Part shown: positions 18,388-28,275 of the stretch, in pieces
Layout of the letters: every line of letters begins with the position of its first letter
Position numbering within the stretch: the stretch's first letter is position 1
Assembly: GCF_009911795.1 (NCBI RefSeq)
Contig: NZ_CP047898.1
Span: 2,914,001 to 2,978,000 of the forward strand
Source: Pseudarthrobacter psychrotolerans
Lineage (GTDB): Bacteria; Actinomycetota; Actinomycetes; Actinomycetales; Micrococcaceae
Direction of reading: 5' to 3'
DNA: 64,000 bases
Program-made: the position numbers and the translations under genes
The notes under the pieces: generated by a model
The model's database searches: none
Seen by the model: the letters and a program-made list of their open reading frames with translations, nothing else
Told to the model about the DNA's origin: nothing

Positions 18388-19339
18388 TTGAAGGCAGCGG
18401 AGCACCTCGCGTAACTGATAGGTGTACCCGTGTCCCGCCGGCACAAAGGTCTCCCGCCGGGTCTCCCCCGAATCAAAGGTGAGGACCAGCTCCGTCGGGT
18501 TGAACAGCGGTGCGTTGCACCGCAGCATGCCTTTGGTGCCGGACACGGTGGCCGTCTGCGTTGAGACGGTGGTCAGCGAGACGACGAATTGGGATACCGC
18601 ACCCGACGCGTAGGTAAGGGTAACGGCGGTTTCGGCATCCACGCCGTCGCCGGTGAGGTGCGCGGCGGCCGCCAAAGACTGGGGTGCTCCCAAGGCAAGG
18701 AGTGCCCAGGTCAGTGGATAGACCCCGAGGTCCAGCAGCGCGCCGCCGCCTGCCGCCCGCTGCCACAGGCGGGCCCCCGGATGGCGGGGCGCCGGGAAAC
18801 CGAGATCCGCCTGGATCATACGGATCTCGCCCAGTTCACCGGAGGCGATGATCTCCGCCGCGCGTTGCACACTGGGAAGAAACCGGGACCACACAGCCTC
18901 CATCAGGAACAGGCCATTGCTTTGGGCCAGCCCGGCCAGGATGGCCGCGTCCCTCGCGTTGAGCGTCATCGGTTTCTCGCACAGCACATGCTTGCCTGCT
19001 TCGAGCGCCGCCCTGGCCACGGTGAAATGGCTGGCGTGCGGCGTGGCGACATACACGATGTCGACATCGGGGTCCTGGATCAGCCGCAGGTACCCCGGCA
19101 GGCCACCGTCGTCGCCGTAGGCACGGCGGAAGCCGTGCAGGACGGCGAACTCCTCAGCCCCGGCCCGGGACCGGGAGCTGACGGCGTGCAGGTCAGCGTC
19201 CGGCAGCAAGGCGAGGTCGCTGGCGACGATGGACGCGATCCTGCCGGTGGAGACAACGCCCCAGCGGACAGTATTGCCGGATGCGCGGAGCGGATCCTGA
19301 TGGCTGGAGGCCAGCAGCGGCGTTCCGGCCAGCAGTGGC

Positions 19340-20881
19340 TCAGTTGCCGGGGTCAATGTGGCGGCACGCCCTCAGGTAGTTCTGCTGGATTTCCCGGCGG
19401 AAGTCCGGCGAGGGCGCGGCGTCCTCCTCAACGGGCCATTCCGGACGGTGGCCGACGAGGGCCCAGGCTGCCTGCACGGCGGCGCCCCGGGCCACGTACT
19501 CCCCCGGGCTGGGGACCACTACCGGCAGATCGAAGACCTGGGCCGCGATGGCCTGCACCGCCGGGTTCTGCACGGCGCCGCCGATCAGGAGCAGGCGTGT
19601 TGCGGCGCCACCTTGCGCCTGCAGGGAATCCAGGCCGCCGGACAGCCCACAGAGCATGCCTTCGATGGCGGCCCGGGCCAGGTTGCTCCGGGTGCTGGAA
19701 GAGATGCTGAGTCCGTGGAAGCTGGCTTTGGCGTGGGGCAGGTTGGGCGTGCGCTCACCTTCGAAGTACGGCACCAGCACGACGCCGCCGGAGCCGGGTT
19801 CGGCTTCCAGGGCAAGGCGCGACAGTTCGTCGAAGTCCACGCCCAGAAGGCCGGCCACGGAACTGAGCACCCGCGCGGCATTAAGCGTGACGGCGATGGG
19901 CAGGTACTCTCCGCTGGCGTCCGCGAAACCCGCCACCGTGCCGCTGGGATCGGCAACGGCCCGGGACGCCACGGAGAACACCGTGCCGCTGGTGCCCACG
20001 GACACCACCACGTCGCCTGGCTCGGCCCCCAGTCCCAGGGCGGCGGCGGCGTTGTCCCCGGCACCGGCACCCAGCAGGATCCGGGGCCCGGAGCCCACCG
20101 GACCGGATCCCTCCGCGTCGGGAAGGCCGGCCGGGGACCCGAAGCAGCCGGGGTGGATCTCTCCGGCGGTTTCGCCGGGGCCAAGAACACGGGGCAAAAC
20201 CACGGCCCCTGAGTCCCCAGGCCCGGCGTTCCCGGTGGCTTCCCTGGCGTCCCGGCCGAAGGCCAGTTTGAACAGGTCGCGATCGTAGTCCCCGGCCGAG
20301 GGGCTCCAGTAGCCCGTTCCGCTGGCGTCAGAGCGGTCCGTCGTGAGCTGTTCCAGGTCCGGGCCCAGCGGACTGGAGCCCGCCGGGCCGTAACCGCGGA
20401 GCCGCCAGGTCAGCCAGTCGTGGGGCAGCGCGACGGCCGCCACCCGGTCCGCCGCGTCCGGTTCGTGGTCCCGGACCCAGCGGACCTTCGTGATGGTGAA
20501 GGAGGCCACCGGGACCAGCCCGGTCCTTCGGGCAAAGTCCTCCGCCCCCACTTCGTCGGTGAGTGCGGCCGCAGCCCCCGCGGATCGCGTGTCATTCCAC
20601 AGCAGCGCCGGCCGCACCACGTCACCGGCGTGATCCAGCAGGACCATGCCGTGCTGCTGGCCCCCCACCGAGAGCGCGCTGACGTCCGCCAGCCCGCCGG
20701 CGGCGTCGAACGCTGCGGACAAAGCCCGCCACCAGTGGTCGGGGTGGACTTCCGTGCCGTCCGGGTGGGCGACGCGGCCCTCGCGGACCAGCGTGCCGCT
20801 GCCGGCGTCCAGGACCACCACCTTGCAGCTTTGGGTGGAGGAGTCGACGCCGGCAACGAGTGTCATCTGAGCAGCCGTCAC
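19340..20881 (-). CDS. xylB: xylulokinase
   Basis: 513 aa FGGY-family kinase. It phosphorylates D-xylulose to xylulose 5-phosphate with ATP. Visible blocks are [21 protein letters not shown] (N-terminal phosphate loop), [19 protein letters not shown], and the C-terminal [20 protein letters not shown]. It lies 4 bp downstream of xylA and overlaps the IS-split dehydrogenase by 17 bp, forming an xylA-xylB-dehydrogenase operon. Length is typical for the family. Confidence 0.95.
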   Translation of the reverse strand: MTAAQMTLVAGVDSSTQSCKVVVLDAGSGTLVREGRVAHPDGTEVHPDHWWRALSAAFDAAGGLADVSALSVGGQQHGMVLLDHAGDVVRPALLWNDTRSAGAAAALTDEVGAEDFARRTGLVPVASFTITKVRWVRDHEPDAADRVAAVALPHDWLTWRLRGYGPAGSSPLGPDLEQLTTDRSDASGTGYWSPSAGDYDRDLFKLAFGRDAREATGNAGPGDSGAVVLPRVLGPGETAGEIHPGCFGSPAGLPDAEGSGPVGSGPRILLGAGAGDNAAAALGLGAEPGDVVVSVGTSGTVFSVASRAVADPSGTVAGFADASGEYLPIAVTLNAARVLSSVAGLLGVDFDELSRLALEAEPGSGGVVLVPYFEGERTPNLPHAKASFHGLSISSSTRSNLARAAIEGMLCGLSGGLDSLQAQGGAATRLLLIGGAVQNPAVQAIAAQVFDLPVVVPSPGEYVARGAAVQAAWALVGHRPEWPVEEDAAPSPDFRREIQQNYLRACRHIDPGN

Positions 20882-20885
20882 GGGA

Positions 20886-22076
20886 TCAGCGGGCGCCGAG
20901 CAGGTGCTCGATGAAGAGCTGCTGCAGCTTCACGAAGCCGAAGCCCTTGCCGCCGAAGTAGGCGTCGACGTCGAAGTCCTCGTAGGAGGCACGGTCCGCG
21001 CGGAGCTGCTCGTACCCTTCGCCCGGGTTTAGGGTTGGTTCGTTGATTTCCGCAACGCGCGAGGCCTGCAGCGCCGCCTGGACCTCGGGATCGGCGCGGA
21101 AGGCCTTGGCGCGTTCCTTGAGCAGCAGGTAGGTCTGCATGTTGGCGGCCGCGGAGTCCCACACGCCGTCGATGTCCTCCGTGCGGCTGGGCTTGTAGTC
21201 GAAGTGGCGCGGACCGGTGTAGGCGGGCCCGCCGTCGGGGCCGCCGTTTTCGAGCAGGTCCACCAGGGAGAAGGCGTTCTGCAGGTCGCCGTGGCCGAAC
21301 ACCAGGTCCTGGTCGAACTTGATGCTGCGCTGGCCATTGAGGTCTATGTGGAAGAGCTTGCCCTGGTAGAGCGCCTGGGCGATCCCGTGGGTGAAGTTCA
21401 GGCCGGCCATCTGCTCGTGCCCGGTTTCGGGGTTGATGCCCACCAGTTCGGGGCGCTCGAGCGTTTCGATGAACGCCAGGGCGTGGCCCAGGGTGGGGAG
21501 CAGAATGTCGCCGCGGGGTTCGTTGGGCTTGGGTTCGATGGCGAACCGGATGTTGTAGCCCTTGTCGGTGACGTAGTCGCCCAGCAGGTTCACGGCCTCG
21601 CGGTAGCGTTCCAGGGCACCTCGGATATCCTTCGCGGCGTCGTACTCGCTGCCTTCACGCCCGCCCCACATGACGAACGTTTCTGCGCCGAGCTCGGCCG
21701 CGAGGTCGATGTTGTCCAGGACCTTGCGCAGGGCGAAGCGCCGGACGCCGCGGTCGTTGCTGGTGAACCCGCCGTCCTTGAAGACGGGGTGGCTGAACAG
21801 GTTGGTGGTGACCATCGGGACGATCATTCCGGTGGCCTTCAGCGCGCCGGTCAGCCGGTCGATTTCGCGCTGGCGCTCACCGGCGGAGCAGCCGAAGGGA
21901 AAGAGGTCGTTGTCGTGGAAGGTGATGCCGTAGGCGCCAAGGTCGCTGAGCCGGTTGACGGCCTCGACCGTGTCCAGCGGCGGGCGGGTGGCGGAGCCGA
22001 ACTGGTCCTGGGCCTCCCAGCCCACCGTCCAGAGGCCGAAGGAAAACTTGTCTTCACGGGTCGGCTGAATCGCCAT
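20886..22076 (-). CDS. xylA: xylose isomerase
   Basis: 396 aa from ATG 22076, chosen because TTGGAG lies 6 bp upstream; an in-frame ATG at 22088 is less likely. It matches the actinobacterial class I enzyme: [21 protein letters not shown] at the start, [26 protein letters not shown] and [21 protein letters not shown], which hold the metal-binding residues. It interconverts D-xylose and D-xylulose in the cytoplasm. It is first gene of the xyl operon, divergent from an oxidase and a ROK regulator. Confidence 0.96.
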   Translation of the reverse strand: MAIQPTREDKFSFGLWTVGWEAQDQFGSATRPPLDTVEAVNRLSDLGAYGITFHDNDLFPFGCSAGERQREIDRLTGALKATGMIVPMVTTNLFSHPVFKDGGFTSNDRGVRRFALRKVLDNIDLAAELGAETFVMWGGREGSEYDAAKDIRGALERYREAVNLLGDYVTDKGYNIRFAIEPKPNEPRGDILLPTLGHALAFIETLERPELVGINPETGHEQMAGLNFTHGIAQALYQGKLFHIDLNGQRSIKFDQDLVFGHGDLQNAFSLVDLLENGGPDGGPAYTGPRHFDYKPSRTEDIDGVWDSAAANMQTYLLLKERAKAFRADPEVQAALQASRVAEINEPTLNPGEGYEQLRADRASYEDFDVDAYFGGKGFGFVKLQQLFIEHLLGAR

Positions 22077-22130
22077 TGAATGCTCCAAGGTAAAGGTTGG
22101 GTACGGCTGGGATCCAACCGACAGGCTACG

Positions 22131-22275
22131 ATTTGTTTGTTATATGAACATATTACAATTTCACGTGATGTCAACCACTTTCTTCGGGTCTCCGCTTGAG
22201 ACTCTAGCCCCGCCACCCTCACAAAGTCCTAGGATCTAGAGCTCACCGCTGTTATGTTGTTTAGAACAGCAAAAT
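22131..22275. promoter_or_regulatory. divergent xylA / oxidase-ROK control region
   Basis: AT-rich compared with its surroundings. It holds two related inverted-repeat-like elements, TTTGTTTGTTATATGAACA (22132-22150) and GTTGTTTAGAACAGCAAAA (22256-22274). Their positions next to the xylA start and the oxidase start suit operators for the ROK regulator encoded at 23589. Exact promoter boxes could not be fixed with confidence. Confidence 0.5.
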
Positions 22276-22309
22276 TTATTTTTGGTCACATACGAAGGAC
22301 GAAACCGCG

Positions 22310-23578
22310 ATGGAGCAGCTCGTGATCGAACGCAACTGGGCAGGCAACCACACCTACCGGGCTCGTGTAATTGCCCATCCGTCCAGCGTGGAAGAGTTGC
22401 AAGAACTGGTGGCAAGCTCCGCCCGGATCCGGGCCTTGGGATCCCGCCATTCGTTCAACGACATAGCAGACACTGCGGGCACGTTGGCTGTCCTCAGCGG
22501 ACTGGACGCCGAGATCAGCGTGGACGCAGGCAACATGACAGTGACCGTCAGCGGGGGAACGCGCTATGGGACACTCGCCGCTGAACTCCAGAGTCAGGGC
22601 TTTGCCCTTCACAATCTTGCGTCCCTTCCACACATTTCCGTGGCTGGTGCCGTATCCACGGCGACACATGGTTCCGGGGATTCCAATGGCAATCTGGCCA
22701 CCGCCGTCGCAGCCCTCGATATCGTCACCGCTGACGGGACCATCCTGTCCGCCCGCCGCGGCGACCCGTACTTCGACGGCATGGTCGTGGGACTGGGGGC
22801 GCTGGGCATCATCAGCCGCCTGACCCTGGACATCCAACCCACCTTCCAGGTCAGCCAGAGCGTCTTTGAACGCCTGGACTGGGACCAAGTTCTGGAAAAC
22901 TTTGATGAAGTGACTGCCGCCGCCTACAGTGTGAGCCTATTCACCGACTGGGGCGGAAAAACTGTTGGGCAGGCGTGGATCAAAAGCCGCGCCGGCGATC
23001 GCGAGTTGGCCCAATCGCCGGCAGCTTTCTTCGGCGGCACTCCGGCCCCCCGGGCAATGCATCCGCTTCCCGGGGTATCCGGAAGCAACTGCACGCAGCA
23101 ACTAGGCATTCCGGGTGCCTGGGCCGAACGACTGGCCCACTTCCGGATGGAATTCACGCCCAGCAAGGGCGACGAGCTGCAGAGCGAATACCTGATACCC
23201 CGCGAGCATGCCGTGGAGGCCATGCGCACCATGCGCCGACTCTCGGACGTGGTGACCCCGCTGCTGCTGGTCAGCGAAATCCGCACTATAGAGGCGGACA
23301 AGCTGTGGATGAGTCCTAACTACCGCCGCGACGGCATCGGCCTGCACTTCACCTGGCGCCAGGACGAGCCGGCCGTCCGGGCCGTCCTGCGCCTGCTTGA
23401 AGCGGAGCTGGAGCCGTTCGCAGCGCGGCCGCACTGGGGCAAGTTGTTCGAAGCCGGTGCGGCCTCGCTCGCGCCCCTGTACCCGCGCTTCGGTGACTTC
23501 ATCGCGCTGGCGGACCGACTGGACCCTGCCGGGAAGTTCCGCAACAGCTTCCTGGACCTCACCGTTTTCGGCGACTGA
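22310..23578 (+). CDS. FAD-linked alditol/aldonolactone oxidase (paralog 2)
   Basis: 422 aa, with GAAGGA 8 bp before the ATG. RALGSRHSFNDIADTAG places the probable flavin-linking histidine at residue 47. THGSGDSNGNLA and VVGLGALGIISRL are FAD-domain motifs; RPHWGKLFE is in the C-terminal ALO domain. It is similar along its length to the oxidase at 5182-6438. Position between xylA and a ROK regulator suggests xylitol, or another polyol convertible to xylose, as substrate, with H2O2 as by-product. Assignment as xylitol oxidase is inference. Confidence 0.85.
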   Translation: MEQLVIERNWAGNHTYRARVIAHPSSVEELQELVASSARIRALGSRHSFNDIADTAGTLAVLSGLDAEISVDAGNMTVTVSGGTRYGTLAAELQSQGFALHNLASLPHISVAGAVSTATHGSGDSNGNLATAVAALDIVTADGTILSARRGDPYFDGMVVGLGALGIISRLTLDIQPTFQVSQSVFERLDWDQVLENFDEVTAAAYSVSLFTDWGGKTVGQAWIKSRAGDRELAQSPAAFFGGTPAPRAMHPLPGVSGSNCTQQLGIPGAWAERLAHFRMEFTPSKGDELQSEYLIPREHAVEAMRTMRRLSDVVTPLLLVSEIRTIEADKLWMSPNYRRDGIGLHFTWRQDEPAVRAVLRLLEAELEPFAARPHWGKLFEAGAASLAPLYPRFGDFIALADRLDPAGKFRNSFLDLTVFGD

Positions 23579-23588
23579 TATCGTCGCG

Positions 23589-24851
23589 ATGATGCCCTCT
23601 TCGATCCAACGGCCCGCCGCGTCGCCGCCGTCCCTCACAGTGCCACCGATGCCGTCCAGCGAGTCGGATCCATCCAGACGGAATAACCTGGCGCTGATCA
23701 CATCCCTGGTTCACCATCACGGCGTCCTCAGTCGGGCCCAGCTGACCAAGCGCACAGGGCTGAACCGCTCCACGGTCGGAACCCTGATCGGTCAGCTCGT
23801 TGAATTGGGACTCGTCTACGAGACAGCCCCAACAGGGGAGGCCCAAGTGGGCCGACCCAGCCCCGAGGTTCGTCCCAGCAAGTCCACGGCCGCACTTGCG
23901 GTCAACCCGGAAATCGACGCCGTCACCATCGGCTTGGTAAGCCTCGGCGGGAAGGTGCAAAAGAAGATTCGGTTTGCCACCGAACGGATTCCCACCGCAG
24001 GGGAGGCTGTCAATATAGCTGCCGCAGTCATCGAAGGGATGCGCACCGAGCTCGATGCCTCATACCGCATCACGGGCATCGGAATGGCCGTCCCGGGCCT
24101 GGTCAACAGGGTAGAAGGCGTCGTCCATCACGCACCGCACCTGGGCTGGCGAAACGAACCCGTCGCCAGCATGCTCAGCGAAGCCACCGGCTACACCTGC
24201 GAGGCAGCCAATGACGCATCCCTGGCTGCAGAAGCAGAACTCATCTTCGGAGCAGGCGCCGGACGGCAGAACCTCGTCTACCTTAACGGCGGTGCCAGCG
24301 GCATCGGCGGCGGCGTGATCTCCAACGGGACACTGCTGCGCGGTGCCTCCGGCTACGCGGGGGAACTCGGACATACCTTCGTCCGGACGTCCGGGAAGAC
24401 CTGTCACTGCGGCGCCAAGGGTTGCCTTGAGACCGAGGTCTCGCAGTCCAGGCTCTTTGAACTCGCCGGGCTGACCGGGGGCGATGCATCCCAGCTGGAA
24501 CGAGCCCTCCTGAGTAGCCGCAGCACCGAAGTGACCGAAGAAGTTGCACGGCAGCTGGGCTACCTCGCAATAGCCTTGCGGAACGCGGTCAACACCTTCA
24601 ACCCGGAAGCCATAATCCTTGATGGATTTCTGGGTGTCCTCTACGCACTTTCCCCCGGGAGCCTGGACCAACTTCTCCGGTCCCAGGCTCTGGACGAACC
24701 AGCCAGCCAGGCAAGAATCTACCGGGCGGCGCTGGGCTCGGACCTGATGATGATCGGCGCCGCAGAGCTGGCCTTCACACGGTTTCTGGCTGACCCGGCA
24801 GGCCTGGGCGCGCCGCTGTCTCCAAGCGCCAGGAAGGACGGAAATGCCTGA
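23589..24851 (+). CDS. ROK-family transcriptional regulator (XylR-like)
   Basis: 420 aa from ATG 23589; 23592 and 23649 are alternative starts. A winged HTH (HHGVLSRAQLTKRTGLNRSTV) is followed by a sugar-kinase-like ROK domain: GIGMAVPGLVNRVEGVVHHAPH, then GGASGIGGGVISNGTLLRG, and the zinc motif CHCGAKGCLE. Such proteins repress xylose genes and release DNA upon sugar binding. It starts 11 bp after the oxidase stop and overlaps the next gene by 8 bp. Its likely targets are the repeats in 22131-22275. Confidence 0.88.
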   Translation: MMPSSIQRPAASPPSLTVPPMPSSESDPSRRNNLALITSLVHHHGVLSRAQLTKRTGLNRSTVGTLIGQLVELGLVYETAPTGEAQVGRPSPEVRPSKSTAALAVNPEIDAVTIGLVSLGGKVQKKIRFATERIPTAGEAVNIAAAVIEGMRTELDASYRITGIGMAVPGLVNRVEGVVHHAPHLGWRNEPVASMLSEATGYTCEAANDASLAAEAELIFGAGAGRQNLVYLNGGASGIGGGVISNGTLLRGASGYAGELGHTFVRTSGKTCHCGAKGCLETEVSQSRLFELAGLTGGDASQLERALLSSRSTEVTEEVARQLGYLAIALRNAVNTFNPEAIILDGFLGVLYALSPGSLDQLLRSQALDEPASQARIYRAALGSDLMMIGAAELAFTRFLADPAGLGAPLSPSARKDGNA

Positions 24852-25806
24852 CCTGGACAAATTGCCGATGGGAGAATGCTTCGAACTCGAGAGCAGCATC
24901 GACGGCCGAAGCCAATACGCCCGGGTAACGGAGATCGCTGCCAGCCTGCGCAGACTAGAGGTCGACGGTATCGCTCTGATCCAGGACTACCCCTCCGACG
25001 CCAGACCGCCATTTTGCGCCGGATGGGTGCTGGTCCCCTGGCCAAACCGGGTAGCAGACGGCAGATGGAACTACGCCGGCGTCACGCAGCAGTTGGACAT
25101 CACCGAGCCCGGAGGGAATAACGCCCTCCATGGGCTCCTGGCCTATACGCCCTATCGCACCACTGCCCGAACCCGGAGCAGTGTGACACTCGCCGCCGAT
25201 GTCGTCCCACAGCACGGCTACCCTTTCGAGCTTGAGACCTCCGTCCACTACCAACTGGTCGAAGACGGGCTCGTTGCCACCCACATCCTAAAAAACGTCG
25301 GGACGCGTGACGCTCCGGTGGCAGTCGGCGCCCACCCCTTCCTCCGCCTGGGCACTGTGCCAACCGAAGACCTGAAGCTGTTCATCGCAGCGGACACCCA
25401 CATCGAAATGGACCATCGGCTCATCCCAACAGGAGCAACCACAAGCGTCGGTGAAACCCCGAACGACTTCCGAAGCGGCCGGACCGTCGGAACAGTAGCC
25501 CTGGACGATGCCTGGGCCGACGTCCACAGAGGCCTTGACGGCCGCTCAGCCCACTATCTGGAGGCACCGGACGGCAGCCAGGTTCGACTCCACATGGACG
25601 ACGCGTTCGGATACATCCAGGCATTCACCACACAACGGTTTCCAGCTGACAACGGAATGGTGACCGCTGTGGCCGTGGAACCGATGACCGCTCCGCCCGA
25701 TGCATTCAATAACGGACAGGGACTGCGCTGGCTTGCCCCGGGAGAGATTTGGCAACTCACATGGAGTATCAACTACCGAAGGCCCTCCTCCGGCACCAAT
25801 CCGTAG
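24844..25806 (+). CDS. aldose 1-epimerase family protein
   Basis: 320 aa. It matches galactose mutarotase-like folds: WPNRVADGRWNYAG, NNALHGLLAYTPYR (first catalytic His), VAVGAHPFLRLG (second His), and VAVEPMTAPPDAFNNG (catalytic Glu). It speeds the alpha/beta interconversion of an aldose, here presumably xylose or another pentose, before isomerisation. It overlaps the ROK gene by 8 bp and closes the operon. Confidence 0.9.
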   Translation: MPDLDKLPMGECFELESSIDGRSQYARVTEIAASLRRLEVDGIALIQDYPSDARPPFCAGWVLVPWPNRVADGRWNYAGVTQQLDITEPGGNNALHGLLAYTPYRTTARTRSSVTLAADVVPQHGYPFELETSVHYQLVEDGLVATHILKNVGTRDAPVAVGAHPFLRLGTVPTEDLKLFIAADTHIEMDHRLIPTGATTSVGETPNDFRSGRTVGTVALDDAWADVHRGLDGRSAHYLEAPDGSQVRLHMDDAFGYIQAFTTQRFPADNGMVTAVAVEPMTAPPDAFNNGQGLRWLAPGEIWQLTWSINYRRPSSGTNP

Positions 25807-26272
25807 TGCCGGTCACGGCTTTCAGCCAATGGGCGGCGGCGGGAGAGCGAAACTGGTCAACCGAGATTTCGGGAAATGCGACAGGATCATGGAGCGAGCC
25901 CTGAGCATTGTCGACAACCACGACCTGGATGCGATGGAGTTCAGCAGGAAAGACCCCGACTAGATAAGTGTGCGCCGCCGAAAACTGGCGTGTCTCGCCT
26001 CGGTGCCCCAGCCTTCTTCAGAGCCGCATCACCAACGCGAAGACCCACTTTCGGTGCAACTCACTCTGACTGTTGCATTCTGGCCGCCCCCCTCTGGAGC
26101 GCATTCCGCTTTCTCCAATAGGACAAAGGCTGGCCGAACCGCCAGCCGACCGCCTCGCCGCAATGCCTACCCTCGAACCCGTGCTCGAGGCATGCGGACG
26201 GCATCCCGCCGATGAACGAACCATCGCGGTCAATGCGGAATTCGTCCTGCTGGACATTGACCTGTCCGTGCT
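25807..26272. other. stretch without a recognisable gene
   Basis: Both strands hold short frames only, none of which I could assign. The region precedes a set of clear gene fragments (26273-26705) and is probably decayed coding DNA. Between 25853 and 25961 a plus-strand frame ends in a plausible protein-like tail (ALSIVDNHDLDAMEFS), but no family was recognised. Confidence 0.4.
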
Positions 26273-26416
26273 TCAGGCCCGCGTCATCTCACGTCCCGGA
26301 CACTTCATGCCACCTAATCTCCGGGACCACTGAAGGAACTCCGTCCACCGGCCTATGAATTCCTGATCGCAGCCCTGCTTCACCTGCCAGGTTCCGGAGG
26401 CATAATGGTCTGCCAC
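26273..26416 (-). pseudogene. N-terminal remnant of an antibiotic-biosynthesis-monooxygenase domain protein
   Basis: A GTG at 26416 has a strong ribosome site (AAAGGAGG) 8 bp upstream on the minus strand. The first 33 residues, including DHYASGTWQVKQG and FIGRWTEFLQWSR, fit the start of ABM-domain proteins. Homology then stops and a TGA follows at 26273-26275, giving only 47 residues against a usual 100 or so. The intact start signals with a lost body indicate a deletion-truncated gene. Confidence 0.5.
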
Positions 26417-26519
26417 TGGTCTCACCTCCTTTCCGATTTCCCGCTTAACGGTAGGTCGCGACCGTTCCCACGCGTTCCTCGGTTCGCGTTGGGAGCACTT
26501 CTTACGAGCAAGGCAGTGA

Positions 26520-26554
26520 GCGGACGACGGCGGGGACCTCCCGCCGTCGTCCGC
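26520..26554. terminator. strong hairpin terminator, repeat family copy 2
   Basis: GCGGACGACGGCGGG pairs with CCCGCCGTCGTCCGC. It is preceded by GAGCAAGGCAGTGA, which is also found, with one change, before the copy at 34187. Confidence 0.75.
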
Positions 26555-26564
26555 TTCCGTTCTG

Positions 26565-26705
26565 TCAGGCGTCGCTTAGGGCGAGGTTGCATCGACGGGA
26601 CCCGACGGTGTCGGCGTCGATGACGCGCCGGTTTATACCGCGGGCTTGGGCGGCGGCGATGACCTTTTCAGCCTTGCCGGGGACGCGGACGGTGAGGGTG
26701 CTGCA
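26565..26705 (-). pseudogene. glycine dehydrogenase (GcvP) fragment joined to an SDR tail
   Basis: The minus-strand frame reads STLTVRVPGKAEKVIAAA then RGINRRVIDADTVG, which resembles an internal part of glycine-cleavage P-protein. It then switches to CNLALSDA, identical over its last seven residues to the C-terminus of the SDR protein at 35206. Only about 45 residues of a protein of roughly 950 remain. It appears to be a chimeric scar from recombination. Confidence 0.55.
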
Positions 26706-26721
26706 CGGCAGGCTTAGCGGC

Positions 26722-28215
26722 CTACTTATGCATGGCCTCATGGATTTGAAGCGCAAACCAAAGCTGAGCCAACGTGGATGTTTCGGTCATGTCCAGGCCC
26801 GTCAATTCGCTGATTTTTCGGATTCTGTAGATGACGGTTTGCCGGTGCGCGAACAGTGCCGCCGCAGTCTTCTGCCATGACCTTTGGGTGTCCAGGTAGG
26901 TCCTCAACGTCACGATGAGGTCGCCTTCCTGGCTCTGCTCGTAAGCGAAGATCGGACCCAGCAGCCGCTCTACCAACGCGGTCCCTTCCTCGAAACTCGT
27001 GAGCCCAAGCCACGAGGCACCCTCGGCGTACCGGGCCAGCTTCATGGCATTGCCCTTGGCCGAGCCGAGCGCCCACAGCGACTCCTGCAACGCACGCTGG
27101 ATCCCGGGCGCAGACGTCGGCGAGCTGATGCCGATCCGGACCTCGGGACCCGCGCAGTGGATCAGGATATCGGCGGTCACCGCCGCGGAAACCGCCACGT
27201 GAAGTGTGTTGAAGCGCCGCAGGCAAGCGGCCGGAAAGCCGTGGCGCCACAGTTCGACGTGGACGTCCGCCAGCCGCTCGCCGTCGTCGGCCGATATCGA
27301 AACCACCACGAAATCCTGCGCCGGAACATCAAAAGCCGTGAGCCGACTCTCCAGTTCCGCCGTTCCCAGGCGACCGTCGACCGCTTGCAACAGGAATTCG
27401 CTCGCCAGGCGGTGCCGGCTTTCCAGGGACAGGACATTTCGTGAAAGTTCCAGCCCCAGCACCGTTGCCGCATGCAGAAGCACGACAGCGTCCGGGTGCG
27501 GATCGCTGTTGGGCAGCACGACCAGGAGCGCATTGGCGTGCGTGGGGATATCCATCATCAACACATGCCTGTCCCGAAGCCGATGCCACTGGAACTTCTT
27601 CCCGGCCAAGGATATTCGCCCGGTCCGCGGGGCCAATTCCGCCCTCAGGAAATCCGGCAGCGGCCGGCCGTCCGGATGCCACGGATGAAGGCAGCGCCGG
27701 TCCACGACGAACAGCTCTGCATCGAGCTCAGCCGCGAGGCCCAGAAGAAGGCCTTGCACATGGTCCTCGGATGTTCCAGCAGTGCGGAGCAGGTCGTAAA
27801 TCCGGGCGGTCTGGCGCAGCCGCCGCGATTCCTCCAACAGTGAAGATTCAGCCACCGTTCGCGCGATGGCGATGAAGGGCAACGGATAGGGCACATTGAT
27901 CAGCGGCAGCGGCAGCCCCTCACAAGCCGCCAGGAACTCCGGCAACAACTCCGGCGCGTGCATCTTCTCTCCGATGGCCAGCGCACTGGCGCCTGCATCC
28001 ACCAGCGCCCCGGCCAGCGCGACCTGCCCAGCAGCATCGGCAGGGATGGAGAGGCCGTTGGTCATCATCAGCTCGCCGCCAGTGACCCATTCCCACAGCC
28101 TCGGCAAGTCAGAGGTGTGGGCCCACGTGATCCGGTTGCCGCTACCCGCGGATCCGGCCAGAAGCGTGAGCCCCAGCTGGGGTTCCGCCACGAGCTCGGC
28201 CACTGTAATTGCCAT
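26722..28215 (-). CDS. PucR-family transcriptional regulator
   Basis: 497 aa. The N-terminal PucR sensor domain includes LTLLAGSAGSGNRITWAHTSD and GGELMMTNGLSIPAD. A GGDEF-like middle region follows. The C-terminal HTH_30 domain reads WQKTAAALFAHRQTVIYRIRK then LTGLDMTETSTLAQLWFAL. PucR proteins regulate purine, amine or amino-acid catabolism. It diverges from the agmatinase-NCS1-ALDH-oxidase operon, with a nearly perfect 26-bp palindrome between them, and is the obvious regulator of that operon. Confidence 0.92.
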   Translation of the reverse strand: MAITVAELVAEPQLGLTLLAGSAGSGNRITWAHTSDLPRLWEWVTGGELMMTNGLSIPADAAGQVALAGALVDAGASALAIGEKMHAPELLPEFLAACEGLPLPLINVPYPLPFIAIARTVAESSLLEESRRLRQTARIYDLLRTAGTSEDHVQGLLLGLAAELDAELFVVDRRCLHPWHPDGRPLPDFLRAELAPRTGRISLAGKKFQWHRLRDRHVLMMDIPTHANALLVVLPNSDPHPDAVVLLHAATVLGLELSRNVLSLESRHRLASEFLLQAVDGRLGTAELESRLTAFDVPAQDFVVVSISADDGERLADVHVELWRHGFPAACLRRFNTLHVAVSAAVTADILIHCAGPEVRIGISSPTSAPGIQRALQESLWALGSAKGNAMKLARYAEGASWLGLTSFEEGTALVERLLGPIFAYEQSQEGDLIVTLRTYLDTQRSWQKTAAALFAHRQTVIYRIRKISELTGLDMTETSTLAQLWFALQIHEAMHK

Positions 28216-28249
28216 GGAATTGCGCTCCCAGGTTTCCGGCCCATCTGGA

Positions 28250-28275
28250 GGCTCTTAGACATATGTATAAGAGCC
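28250..28275. promoter_or_regulatory. 26-bp palindromic operator between pucR-type gene and agmatinase operon
   Basis: Left arm GGCTCTTAGACAT and right arm ATGTATAAGAGCC pair at 12 of 13 positions. It lies 35 bp upstream of the pucR-type start and about 157 bp upstream of the agmatinase start. This is the likely PucR-family binding site. Confidence 0.65.

Larger units (their letters stand above)
16449..19356 (-). pseudogene. Gfo/Idh/MocA oxidoreductase split by an insertion sequence
   Basis: Residues 1-324 are encoded by 19356-18384: Rossmann start WGVVSTGRIASIVASDLA, CEKPMTLNARDA with EKP at 127-129, and DLGVYPLTWALLALG. The frame then enters the insertion sequence and stops at 18373. The missing C-terminus (GLTESPTMPLADTLTVMSLL to a TAG at 16449) is found on the far side of the element. 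Removing the element and one CTAG copy gives 1077 bp, exactly 359 codons, in frame. The gene overlaps the 3' end of xylB by 17 bp, so it was the last gene of the xylAB operon; it probably encoded a dehydrogenase acting on a pentose or related sugar. Confidence 0.92.

Noticed and set aside
26163..26333. Plus-strand frame beginning MPTLEPVLEACG
   Set aside because: It overlaps the ABM remnant on the other strand, lacks a ribosome site and matches nothing known.
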